Shown here: one piece after another, positions 6,388-12,700 of the stretch | Layout: every line of letters starts with the position of its first letter | How positions within the stretch are numbered: position 1 is the first letter of the stretch | Source of the DNA: Betaproteobacteria bacterium | GTDB taxonomy: Bacteria > Pseudomonadota > Gammaproteobacteria > Burkholderiales > SG8-39 | Assembly (NCBI GenBank): GCA_029858545.1 | Contig: JAOUFA010000064.1 | Coordinates: forward strand, 1-12,700 | Direction: 5' to 3' | Length of the DNA: 12,700 nucleotides | Translations under genes and position numbers: made by a program | Notes under the pieces: model-generated | The model's input: the letters and a program-made list of their open reading frames with translations, nothing else | What the model was told of the DNA's origin: nothing | The model's database searches: none

Positions 6388-7602
6388 ATGGCTGTCAATC
6401 TTGTCGCGCCAGAGCCCGAGTCGCTGCACCCAGTCCCCGGCGTCGACCTGGGGGTCGCCATGGCCGGTATCAAGCGCACTAACCGCAAGGATCTGCTGCT
6501 GATTCGATTGGCAGCCGGGGCACGCACCGCAGGGGTGTTCACGCAAAATCGCTTTTGTGCCGCGCCGGTGCTGCTTGCCAAACAGCACCTTGCGCAGGGA
6601 GCGCCGCGTGCACTGGTGATCAACACCGGCAACGCCAATGCCGGTACGGGAGATGATGGGATGACGCGCGCGGGCTCGGTGTGCGAGGCTGTCGCACGAC
6701 ACCTCGGATGCGCGGCGCACGAAATTCTGCCGTTCTCGACGGGTGTGATCATGGAGCCGTTGCCGAGCGAGCGCATCATCGCGGGCATTCGCGCGGCGGT
6801 GGCCGATCTCCGGGAGAGCAACTGGGCGTCGGCTGCCGAGGCAATCATGACTACCGACACCGTGGCCAAGGCCGCTTCGCGGCGCGTGCGCTTGTCGACG
6901 GGCGTGGCCACGGTAACGGGAATTGCCAAGGGCGCGGGCATGATTCATCCCAACATGGCGACCATGCTCGGCTTCGTTGCTACCGATGCCCGCATGCCGC
7001 AGGCGGTGCTCGAGCGGATGCTGCGCGAGATTACCGAAGCCTCGTTCAACAGCATTACCGTCGATGGCGACACGTCGACGAACGATTCATTTGTGCTGAT
7101 CTCGAGCGGCGCCGGGCCCGCAGCGGAAGGCGAGGGGGACCTGCGGGCGCTGGCTGACGCAATCCGTGAGGTTGCGATTGATCTGGCGCAGTCCATCGTG
7201 CGCGATGGCGAAGGCGCGACAAAATTCGTCACCGTGCGGGTGGAGCAGGGCGTTGCGATCGACGAAGCGCGGCGCGTTGCCTTCGCGATAGCCCATTCGC
7301 CTCTCGTGAAGACGGCATTTTTCGCCTCGGACCCGAACCTCGGGCGCATCCTGGCGGCAATCGGCAACGCGGATGTGATCGATCTCGACGCCGGGAAAGT
7401 GGATCTGTATATCGACGAAGTCCTGGTGGCGCGGGGCGGAGCGAGAAGTCCGGAATATCGGGAATCACAGGGCATCGAGGCGATGAAGAAACCCGAATTT
7501 ACGGTGCGCGCCGTGCTGCACCGGGGATCCGCGGCGGCCACGGTCTGGACCTGCGATTTCTCATTCGACTATGTGAAGATCAATGCCGAGTACCGGACCT
7601 GA
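6388..7602 (+). CDS. argJ: Bifunctional glutamate N-acetyltransferase / amino-acid acetyltransferase ArgJ
   Basis: Cytoplasmic enzyme of arginine synthesis. It moves the acetyl group from N-acetylornithine to glutamate (cyclic pathway) and, in bifunctional members, also acetylates glutamate from acetyl-CoA. The product is 404 residues, a normal length. The self-cleavage and active-site motif KGAGMIHPNMATML places the cleavage between Ala191 and Thr192, with Thr192 becoming the nucleophile at the start of the beta chain. The oxyanion-hole region STGVIMEPLP (residues 117-126) and the C-terminal INAEYRT ending are also present. Whether it is mono- or bifunctional cannot be read from the sequence; an argA gene elsewhere would suggest monofunctional. 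AGGGG sits 5 bases before the ATG. It lies 50 bases after secA and 19 bases before the DUF815 gene, so is probably in one transcript with both. Confidence 0.97.
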   Translation: MAVNLVAPEPESLHPVPGVDLGVAMAGIKRTNRKDLLLIRLAAGARTAGVFTQNRFCAAPVLLAKQHLAQGAPRALVINTGNANAGTGDDGMTRAGSVCEAVARHLGCAAHEILPFSTGVIMEPLPSERIIAGIRAAVADLRESNWASAAEAIMTTDTVAKAASRRVRLSTGVATVTGIAKGAGMIHPNMATMLGFVATDARMPQAVLERMLREITEASFNSITVDGDTSTNDSFVLISSGAGPAAEGEGDLRALADAIREVAIDLAQSIVRDGEGATKFVTVRVEQGVAIDEARRVAFAIAHSPLVKTAFFASDPNLGRILAAIGNADVIDLDAGKVDLYIDEVLVARGGARSPEYRESQGIEAMKKPEFTVRAVLHRGSAAATVWTCDFSFDYVKINAEYRT

Positions 7603-7621
7603 GTCTCAGCGCGGAGCTGCC

Positions 7622-8518
7622 ATGACGGATGATTTGGAACGACTGCTGGGGCGCGCCGAAAATACCCTCGCGCGGATCGAGGCGTTGCTACCCGCTGCGG
7701 CGCCTCCCACCGACTGGAGTGCGAGCGTGGCGTTTCGCTGGCGACGCGGGACGCGACCCGGGATACCGGGCTGGCTGCAGCCGGTGAAACATGTGCATCG
7801 CATTCAACTTGCCGATCTGCACGGGATCTCGGGGCAGATCGGGCGTATCGAGCAGAACACCCGCCAGTTCCTCGACGGCCTGCCAGCCAACAATGTTCTG
7901 CTGACCGGGGCGCGTGGAACGGGAAAATCGTCGATCGTCAAAGGTTTGCTCAATCGATACTCGGAGCGCGGCCTGAGGTTGATCGAAATGGAGAAGAGTG
8001 ACCTGATCGATCTGCCCGAAATCGTCGAACAGGTGGCGGCGCGCCCAGAGCGCTTCGTCGTGTTCTGTGACGACCTCACTTTTGAAGCCGCCGAGTCGGG
8101 ATATGTCGCGCTCAAGGTGGTGCTCGACGGATCGGTATCGACGACCTCGGAGAATCTGCTCATCTACGCGACCTCCAATCGGCGCCACCTGATGCCCGAG
8201 TACATGGCCGAAAACCTCGAGACCCGGTATGTGGGCGAGGAAATTCATCCCGGCGAAACCGTCGAGGAAAAGATTTCGCTGTCCGAGCGTTTCGGTCTGT
8301 GGGTGTCGTTCTATCCATTCGACCAGGACGAGTACCTCGATATCGTGAAGGGCTGGCTTACGCATTTCGGCTGCGCTCCGGATGAGGCCGGCAGCGCACG
8401 CTCCGAGGCGTTGCAATGGGCACTACAGCGCGGCTCGCGCAGCGGCCGTGTCGCCTACCAGTTTGCGCGCGACTGGGCCGGGCGAAACGCGGTGGAAAAA
8501 CGACTTTCCCGATCGTGA
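7622..8518 (+). CDS. DUF815 family AAA+ ATPase, function unknown
   Basis: Predicted 298-residue soluble P-loop ATPase of the DUF815 family. Residues 1-85 form an N-terminal region with a Trp/Arg-rich segment (AFRWRRGTRPGIPGWLQP). The AAA+ core follows: Walker A GARGTGKS at 96-103, Walker B FVVFCDDL at 145-152, and a sensor-1-like ATSNRRHL at 183-190. A C-terminal helical part carries FDQDEYLDIVKGWL and the sensor-2-like segment GSRSGRVAYQFARDW. The family is widespread in proteobacteria; I know of no firm function. I chose ATG 7622, with GGAG at 7613-7616, because an upstream ATG at 7583 would overlap the end of argJ. The stop overlaps the GTG of mutT (GTGA at 8515-8518), so translation of the two is probably coupled. 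argJ, this gene and mutT look like one operon. Confidence 0.93.
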   Translation: MTDDLERLLGRAENTLARIEALLPAAAPPTDWSASVAFRWRRGTRPGIPGWLQPVKHVHRIQLADLHGISGQIGRIEQNTRQFLDGLPANNVLLTGARGTGKSSIVKGLLNRYSERGLRLIEMEKSDLIDLPEIVEQVAARPERFVVFCDDLTFEAAESGYVALKVVLDGSVSTTSENLLIYATSNRRHLMPEYMAENLETRYVGEEIHPGETVEEKISLSERFGLWVSFYPFDQDEYLDIVKGWLTHFGCAPDEAGSARSEALQWALQRGSRSGRVAYQFARDWAGRNAVEKRLSRS

Positions 8519-9444
8519 CCGTCGAGGTGGTCGCGGCGGTGATTGAGCGCGGCGACGGCGCATTTCTGCTTGCAAGTCGTCCTGCGGGGAAGGTCTATGC
8601 CGGGTGGTGGGAGTTTCCCGGGGGCAAGGTCGAGAACGGCGAGACGCTGCAGGGCGCTCTCGCAAGAGAATTGCACGAGGAATTGGGCATCGAGGTGCGC
8701 TGCGCCTATCCGTGGATTCAGCGTCATTTCAGCTATCCCCATGCGAGCGTGCGGCTGAATTTCTTTCGTGTCACGGCCTGGAACGGCGAAGTGCGTTCCA
8801 AAGAGGGCCAGGCGCTGCGCTGGCAGCGCCTGGACGAGTCTCTGGCCGAACCTATGCTACCGGCCAACGCCCCGGTCATCGCGGCGCTTGCGCTGCCGCA
8901 GGAATATGCAATCACCTGTGCAGAATCGATCGGCGTCGCGCCGATGCTTGAGCGTCTCGAGCGCCGTCTGATGCGCGGACTCAAGCTGGTACAGGTTCGT
9001 GACAAAAATCTGGGGCAATCGGCGCGTGCGGATCTCGCGCGCGCAGCGGTGGTGCTCGCCCATCGCTACGGGGCGAAGGTGCTGATCAATACGGATTTGA
9101 CCTTGGTGAGGGAATCCGGCGCCGACGGAGTCCACTTCGGCGCGCGCGATCTCCTGGGACTCGATACGCGTCCGAAGGGCCTGCTGGTCGCGGCGTCGTG
9201 CCACAGTCGCGCGGAACTCGACGCGGCGATGCGCCTGCAACTGGACTTCGCGGTTCTCGGAACAGTGCAGCCGTCGCGCTCTCATCCGGGCGCTGCTTCG
9301 CTCGGTTGGCAGGCGTTTTCGGAAATTGTGCGCGGCGCAAGCTTGCCCGTGTATGCGATCGGGGGATTGCTCCCGAATGACATGCCGGCCGCCCGGCGCG
9401 CGGGCGCGCATGGATTGGCAATGATAAGCGGCAGCTGGGCCTAG
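8515..9444 (+). CDS. mutT: Nudix (MutT) hydrolase fused to a ThiE/TenI-like domain
   Basis: Two-domain protein of 309 residues. Residues 1-128 match MutT, which hydrolyses 8-oxo-dGTP and so prevents A-to-C mutations: EFPGGK, a full Nudix box at 37-59 (G-x5-E-x7-REL-x-EELGI), and LPANAPVI near the domain end. Residues about 130-309 resemble thiamine-phosphate synthase and the tautomerase TenI: LVQVRDKNL, INTDLTLV, GADGVHFGARD, SCHSRAEL, VLGTVQPSRSHPGA, and YAIGGLLPNDM...AGAHGLAMISGSW. Several ThiE active-site positions are changed, so synthase activity is doubtful. This fusion is known in beta- and gammaproteobacteria. I chose GTG 8515 because it gives the MutT N-terminus and a 4-base GTGA overlap with the DUF815 stop; an earlier ATG at 8416 would overlap that gene by 100 bases. 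The stop shares CTAG with yacG. Confidence 0.92.
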   Translation: MTVEVVAAVIERGDGAFLLASRPAGKVYAGWWEFPGGKVENGETLQGALARELHEELGIEVRCAYPWIQRHFSYPHASVRLNFFRVTAWNGEVRSKEGQALRWQRLDESLAEPMLPANAPVIAALALPQEYAITCAESIGVAPMLERLERRLMRGLKLVQVRDKNLGQSARADLARAAVVLAHRYGAKVLINTDLTLVRESGADGVHFGARDLLGLDTRPKGLLVAASCHSRAELDAAMRLQLDFAVLGTVQPSRSHPGAASLGWQAFSEIVRGASLPVYAIGGLLPNDMPAARRAGAHGLAMISGSWA

Positions 9445-9641
9445 TCGGCCTCTTGCGTAGGGGGGGCGTCTGGCAGTCCACCAGGCCGCCCGGGAATGCG
9501 GTGCTGCTCGGCCGCCCATTCACCGAGATCGATCAGTTTGCAGCGTTCGCTGCAAAATGGGCGCCAGGGGTTGCCCGGAGAGAACTCGGATGGTGTTCCG
9601 CAGCGCGGACACGGAACCTCGCGCGGTTTCTTTTCGGGCAT
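9441..9641 (-). CDS. yacG: DNA gyrase inhibitor YacG (zinc protein)
   Basis: Small zinc-finger protein of 66 residues that binds GyrB and inhibits DNA gyrase in E. coli. The four zinc ligands are Cys11 and Cys14 (CPRCG) and Cys30 and Cys34 (FCSERC), followed by the highly conserved KLIDLGEWAAEQHRIP helix. The C-terminal tail is Pro/Gly/Asp-rich. It starts 22 bases after the zapD stop with no clear Shine-Dalgarno, so it is probably translated from the zapD transcript. Its stop codon overlaps the stop codon of mutT on the other strand. The pairing of yacG with zapD and coaE is the usual one in proteobacteria. The codons for the Cys30-Cys34 motif form a perfect 8-base hairpin at 9537-9556. Confidence 0.95.
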   Translation of the reverse strand: MPEKKPREVPCPRCGTPSEFSPGNPWRPFCSERCKLIDLGEWAAEQHRIPGRPGGLPDAPPTQEAD

Positions 9642-9663
9642 ACGCGGGCGGACGGGGGAACTG

Positions 9664-10422
9664 CTAGAGGTTGCAGAAGGTGAGCTCGAACGACACGTCC
9701 CAATCCGCCGTCTTGGAACGCGAATCCTCGGTCTGTTGCGAGAGGAAGCGGACGTTGAGCACGTACTTGTTGGCGCTGATCTCCGGCACGCACTCCTGGT
9801 CCGAATCGACCCTCACGCGGATCATCTGCGCCGATTTGCCGCCCAGCATTTGCTGAAAAGTACCCTGCGATGCAGCGAGTTTCTGAGGTTTGCCGGACTC
9901 TCGCAATATTCTGAGGATGATCGCGGCGCCATCGCGTAGCGGGTGCAGGGGACCGAGCCATGCAGTCAGCTGGGCGATCCGGTCCTCGGCTGGGCGATGC
10001 AGCCAATAGTGGTACGAGGGTAGATCAAATTCGCATACCCCGCCCGGAATCCCGGTGCGTTGTTTGATCGCCATCAACCAGTCGTTGTCGCGCAGGTACT
10101 GCCCGATGCGCCCGGCCATGCCCAGCAGCGCTCCCGAAACCTGCTCGATGTCGCGCAGCACTTCATTGAGCGCCTGCTCGGAAATGTCGGGGTTGTTGCG
10201 CAGAGCGAGCAAGGTCTGCTTCTGCCGCTCCAGTTCCTGGAGCAGGTCCGACTTGAGATCGGCGCGTCCGGCGACGTCGAGGACCTCGAACAGCGTAATG
10301 AGCGCGACGTGGTGGTCGTGGGGTTCGGTGCGCGCAACAAAACCCCGCGCACGTTCGAACAGATCCTCCAGCCGCAGCAAAGTGCGGATACGCTCGTTCA
10401 GCGGGTATTCGTAGGTGATCAC
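9664..10422 (-). CDS. zapD: Cell division protein ZapD (Z-ring bundling factor)
   Basis: Cytoplasmic protein of 252 residues that binds the FtsZ C-terminal tail and cross-links FtsZ filaments. The start MITYEYPLNERIRTLLRLE matches the family. The helical N-terminal domain (about 1-120) and the C-terminal beta domain ending in DVSFELTFCNL are complete. The start is fixed: GTG 10422 follows an in-frame TGA six codons upstream. No Shine-Dalgarno is visible before it, but a 26-codon upstream frame ends in a GTGA overlap with this start. A probable promoter lies at 10458-10486. yacG follows after 22 bases, and coaE lies 114 bases upstream on the same strand. The partner FtsZ is encoded at the left end of this window. 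Confidence 0.96.
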   Translation of the reverse strand: MITYEYPLNERIRTLLRLEDLFERARGFVARTEPHDHHVALITLFEVLDVAGRADLKSDLLQELERQKQTLLALRNNPDISEQALNEVLRDIEQVSGALLGMAGRIGQYLRDNDWLMAIKQRTGIPGGVCEFDLPSYHYWLHRPAEDRIAQLTAWLGPLHPLRDGAAIILRILRESGKPQKLAASQGTFQQMLGGKSAQMIRVRVDSDQECVPEISANKYVLNVRFLSQQTEDSRSKTADWDVSFELTFCNL

Positions 10423-10452
10423 AGTGACGCTTGCCGTGCCTCAGCCGAAGTG

Positions 10453-10465
10453 CTCAGATTCTGAG
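10453..10465. repeat. 13-base perfect palindrome in the zapD promoter
   Basis: CTCAGA-t-TCTGAG is a perfect inverted repeat. It overlaps the predicted -10 of zapD (CAGAAT, complement of 10458-10463), so it could be an operator. No T-run follows on either strand, so it is not a terminator. Confidence 0.75.
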
Positions 10466-10486
10466 GGATTTGACGCTTGGTGACAA
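10458..10486 (-). promoter_or_regulatory. Probable promoter of zapD-yacG
   Basis: Read on the minus strand: -35 TTGTCA (complement of 10481-10486, five of six consensus bases), a 17-base spacer, and -10 CAGAAT (complement of 10458-10463, four of six). Transcription would start near 10451, about 29 bases before the zapD GTG. The -35 lies inside the inverted repeat CTTGGT-gaca-ACCAAG (10476-10491) and the -10 inside the palindrome CTCAGATTCTGAG. A 9-base direct repeat TGACGCTTG occurs at 10425-10433 and 10471-10479. Motif match only. Confidence 0.5.
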
Positions 10487-10491
10487 CCAAG
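10476..10491. repeat. Inverted repeat over the zapD -35 region
   Basis: CTTGGT-gaca-ACCAAG, a 6-base stem with a 4-base loop. The right arm can instead pair with the next TTGGT (ACCAA-g-TTGGT, 10486-10496), so the three short arms could form alternative structures. There is no T-run, so it is not an intrinsic terminator. Confidence 0.65.
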
Positions 10492-10536
10492 TTGGTCATA
10501 CCTTGCGTCGGAAACCCGGTATTCGGTCACTGTCGT

Positions 10537-11142
10537 TTACTCGCGACGGGCGAGCGCAAGATATCGCTGATGGAGCGCTCCGACCCGGGCACGTAACTCG
10601 TCGAGGGAACCTGAATTGTCGATCAAGTCGTCGGCAGCTGCGATTCGCTCGTCGCGCGGAATTTGGGCGGCAATGATGCGCTTGACCTCGTCCTGGCCGA
10701 TTCCGCTGCGCTGCACGACACGATCGATACGGGTGGGCTCGGGGCAATCAACCACCAGGATGCGATCGACCCGATTTCTGTAGTCGCGCGACTCGATCAG
10801 CAGCGGCACGACGAGCACCGCATAGGGTCCGGTCGCCTCGGCCAGGCGACGCTCGGATTCAGCGCGGATCATCGGATGGAGCAGGGCTTCGAGGCGATGT
10901 CGTTCCGATGGGTCGGCGAAGACCCGTCCACGCACCCAGATGCGGTCCATCGCCCCCCTCGAATCGATGCTGGCATCGCCGAAGAGATGCCGAATTCCGG
11001 GGATTGCCGCGCCGCCCGGGCCCGTCAATTCGTGGGCGATGATATCGGTGTCGACAACTGCGGCGCCCAGCAAAGCGAACTCGCGCGCGGCGGCACTCTT
11101 GCCGCTGCCTATGCCGCCAGTCAGGCCAACGATGAAGCTCAT
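10537..11142 (-). CDS. coaE: Dephospho-CoA kinase CoaE
   Basis: Cytoplasmic kinase for the last step of coenzyme A synthesis: ATP-dependent phosphorylation of the ribose 3'-OH of dephospho-CoA. The product is 201 residues, normal for the family. The P-loop GLTGGIGSGKS is at residues 6-16. VVDTDIIAHEL (29-39) holds the catalytic Asp region, and the lid helix region around LEALLHPMIRAE binds CoA. VVPLLIES and the later QRSGIGQDEVKRIIAAQ are also family-typical. ATG 11142 gives the normal start, with only weak Shine-Dalgarno likeness upstream. It lies 39 bases after the pilD stop, probably on the pilus-gene transcript, a common pilD-coaE pairing in proteobacteria. Confidence 0.97.
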   Translation of the reverse strand: MSFIVGLTGGIGSGKSAAAREFALLGAAVVDTDIIAHELTGPGGAAIPGIRHLFGDASIDSRGAMDRIWVRGRVFADPSERHRLEALLHPMIRAESERRLAEATGPYAVLVVPLLIESRDYRNRVDRILVVDCPEPTRIDRVVQRSGIGQDEVKRIIAAQIPRDERIAAADDLIDNSGSLDELRARVGALHQRYLALARRE

Positions 11143-11181
11143 CTTGCGGGACAGCGGGCCCGGAGCCAGGGAATCGCGCGC

Positions 11182-12045
11182 CTAGACCAGGATCGGTAGC
11201 CATCGCTTGGCGATGGCATCACCCCAGAAAAGGGCGATCAGACCCGCGGCCGCGAGATAGGGTCCGAAGGGAATGGGAATTTCGCGTCCGTGTCGCCGGA
11301 ACAGGATAAGCGAAACGCCCACTATGGCGCCGACCACGGAAGAGAGCAGAACCACCAGCGGCAGCTTGGACCAGCCGAGCCAGGCACCGATTGCGGCGAG
11401 CAGCTTGAAGTCGCCGTAGCCCATGCCCTCCTTGCCGGTCGCGAACCGGAATGCCCAGTACACTGTCCAGAGAAACAGGTATCCCGCCATTGCACCGATC
11501 ACGGCGTTGGCGAGCGGAACAATGGTCGCGTTGAGATTGAGCGCCAGTCCGGCCCAGAGAAGAAAGAGCGTGATGTCATCAGGCAGAAGCTGGGTATCGA
11601 GATCGATCACCGCGAGCGCAATCAGACACCAGCAATAGAGCATTGCGCCGCCCGCCGCCCACGAGAACCCGTAGCGGGATGCGGCATACGCCGCGGCGAC
11701 TCCCGCGCCAAGTTCGACCAGCGGATAACGCAAACCGATGCGCGCGCGGCAGGCCGAGCACCGACCGCGCAACCAGAGCCAGCTCAGGATCGGTACGTTT
11801 TCCAGCGCGGTGATTGCATGCGAACAGCTTGGACAGCGCGAGCGTGGAACGATTAGGTTATACCGCTCACCCTCGCTGGCGCTGCCGCCCGCCAATTCGG
11901 CGCACTGCGCACGCCACTCGCGTTCCATCATCTTCGGCAGGCGATGGATCACCACATTGAGAAACGACCCAACGCACAACCCGATGAACAGGGCGAGCCA
12001 GGGAAAATACTCCGGCAGGGCAACCCAGCCCATCGAATTCAGCAT
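11182..12045 (-). CDS. pilD: Type IV prepilin peptidase / N-methyltransferase PilD
   Basis: Inner-membrane aspartic protease of 287 residues that cleaves the leader of type IV prepilins and N-methylates the new first residue. The N-terminal domain carries GSFLNVVIHRLP (26-37), a methyltransferase-region motif, and the two zinc-binding pairs CPSC (71-74) and CSAC (96-99). The peptidase domain has Asp148 in IDLDTQLLPD and Asp212 in GMGYGD, the GxGD-type catalytic pair, close to positions 149 and 213 of the Pseudomonas enzyme. About seven to eight hydrophobic segments are visible. An alternative start, Met5 (ATG at 12033), cannot be excluded. It lies 49 bases after pilC. All catalytic residues are present, so it should be active; it may also serve a type II secretion system if one exists elsewhere. 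Confidence 0.97.
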   Translation of the reverse strand: MLNSMGWVALPEYFPWLALFIGLCVGSFLNVVIHRLPKMMEREWRAQCAELAGGSASEGERYNLIVPRSRCPSCSHAITALENVPILSWLWLRGRCSACRARIGLRYPLVELGAGVAAAYAASRYGFSWAAGGAMLYCWCLIALAVIDLDTQLLPDDITLFLLWAGLALNLNATIVPLANAVIGAMAGYLFLWTVYWAFRFATGKEGMGYGDFKLLAAIGAWLGWSKLPLVVLLSSVVGAIVGVSLILFRRHGREIPIPFGPYLAAAGLIALFWGDAIAKRWLPILV

Positions 12046-12094
12046 GGCCTAAGCATCGCCTGGTTGCGCTGGAGGGCTCTGGCATCCGCGGGCG

Positions 12095-12700
12095 TCAGAC
12101 AGCGCCGCCGAGTTTGAAGATCGGCAGATACATCGCCACCACCAGGCCGCCGATCAGAGTTCCGAGCACCACCATGATGATCGGCTCCATCAGGGAAGAA
12201 AGCGCGTCCACCGCGTCATCGACCTCGCCTTCGAAGAAGTCCGCGATCTTGCTGAGCATCGAGTCCAGCGCGCCGGTTTCTTCGCCAATCGAGCACATCT
12301 GTATCACCATCGGCGGAAAGACGTTCGAGTTCTGCATCGACACGGTGAGCGACGTACCGGTCGACACCTCGCCCTGGATACGTTTGGTGGCCAGCAGATA
12401 GACATAGTTTCCCGCCGCGCCGGCGACCGAATCGAGCGCTTCGACGAGCGGAACGCCGGCGGAGAACATCGTCGCGAGCGTCCGTGTCCAGCGTGCAATG
12501 GTCGATTTTCGCACTAGGCTGCCGAACACCGGGACCTTGAGGATCAGCCGGTCCATGAACATCTGCATCGGGACCGAGCGTTTCCAGAACCAGAAGAACG
12601 CGTAAATCGCCGCGCCGATCGCCGGAAAGATGATGAACCAGTTGGCGACAAACCAGTCCGAAATCGCCATCACGACGAGCGTTGGCGCCGGGAGATCGGC
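12095..12700 (-). CDS. pilC: Type IV pilus inner-membrane platform protein PilC, C-terminal part (5' end cut by window)
   Basis: Polytopic inner-membrane protein of the GspF/PilC family. It forms the platform of the type IV pilus machine and couples the PilB and PilT ATPases to pilin insertion or removal. The frame is open to the window edge, so only the last 201 of about 400 residues are present. Visible: the end of the first T2SSF repeat (LPAPTLVVMAISDWF); a membrane segment (FIIFPAIGAAIYAFFWFW); the second T2SSF domain with FGSLVRKSTIARWTRTL, SAGVPLVEAL and GEETGALDSMLSKIADFFE; and the last membrane helix before YLPIFKLGGAV. The adjacent pilD supports a pilus rather than a type II secretion role. 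pilB would be expected just beyond the window. Confidence 0.95.
   Translation of the reverse strand, partial: ADLPAPTLVVMAISDWFVANWFIIFPAIGAAIYAFFWFWKRSVPMQMFMDRLILKVPVFGSLVRKSTIARWTRTLATMFSAGVPLVEALDSVAGAAGNYVYLLATKRIQGEVSTGTSLTVSMQNSNVFPPMVIQMCSIGEETGALDSMLSKIADFFEGEVDDAVDALSSLMEPIIMVVLGTLIGGLVVAMYLPIFKLGGAV

Noticed and set aside
6099..6941. 280-codon minus-strand frame across the secA/argJ junction
   Set aside because: The translation is Arg/Ala-rich with no family features and lies opposite two well-identified genes.
7583..7621. Upstream ATG for the DUF815 gene
   Set aside because: It overlaps the end of argJ, and the ATG at 7622 has a GGAG ribosome site at normal spacing.
8416..8514. 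Upstream ATG for the mutT fusion
   Set aside because: It would overlap the DUF815 gene by about 100 bases and adds residues unlike any Nudix start; the GTG at 8515 with a GTGA overlap fits better.
9537..9556. Perfect hairpin TTTGCAGC-gttc-GCTGCAAA near the convergent mutT/yacG end, as a bidirectional terminator
   Set aside because: It lies inside yacG and is produced by the codons of the FCSERCK zinc motif. The stem is followed by A rather than T on the + strand and has no T-run on the - strand.

Overview
The window is GC-rich (about 60%) and almost fully coding. It looks like the chromosome of a betaproteobacterium, and I see no plasmid, phage or transposon signature. The signs are: the end of the division/cell-wall cluster (ftsZ then lpxC); an lpxC-small membrane protein-dciA-M23 peptidase-secA-argJ run; a MutT protein fused to a thiamine-phosphate-synthase-like domain; and yacG-zapD-coaE-pilD-pilC on the opposite strand. 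The LpxC and FtsZ sequences also look betaproteobacterial. The group assignment is inferred from remembered family sequences, not from a search. All genes read as intact except the two cut by the window edges (ftsZ 5' part, pilC 5' part).

Layout. 1-1982 (+): ftsZ C-terminal two thirds, lpxC, and a 61-residue two-helix membrane protein. 1909-2418 (-): a DUF721/DciA-type protein whose 3' end overlaps that small gene on the other strand. 2448-9444 (+): M23 peptidase, secA, argJ, a DUF815 AAA+ ATPase and the mutT fusion; the last three are tightly packed. 9441-12700 (-): yacG, zapD, coaE, pilD and pilC, meeting mutT tail to tail with a shared CTAG carrying both stop codons.

How it works together. 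The left part links cell division (FtsZ) with the committed step of lipid A synthesis (LpxC), replicative helicase loading (DciA), peptidoglycan processing (M23) and protein export (SecA). Arginine synthesis (ArgJ) and nucleotide-pool cleaning (MutT) follow. On the other strand lie a Z-ring cross-linker (ZapD), a gyrase inhibitor (YacG), coenzyme A synthesis (CoaE) and type IV pilus assembly (PilD, PilC). The order is close to that of E. coli (ftsZ-lpxC-secM-secA-mutT / yacG-zapD-coaE ... hofC). Here the secM position is taken by the small membrane protein, dciA and the M23 gene, and argJ plus DUF815 sit between secA and mutT.

I found no clearly new multi-gene system. The points most worth a second look are the regulatory leaders of secA and zapD, the two convergent gene overlaps, the altered active site of the ThiE-like domain, and the uncharacterised DUF815 ATPase and two-helix protein.
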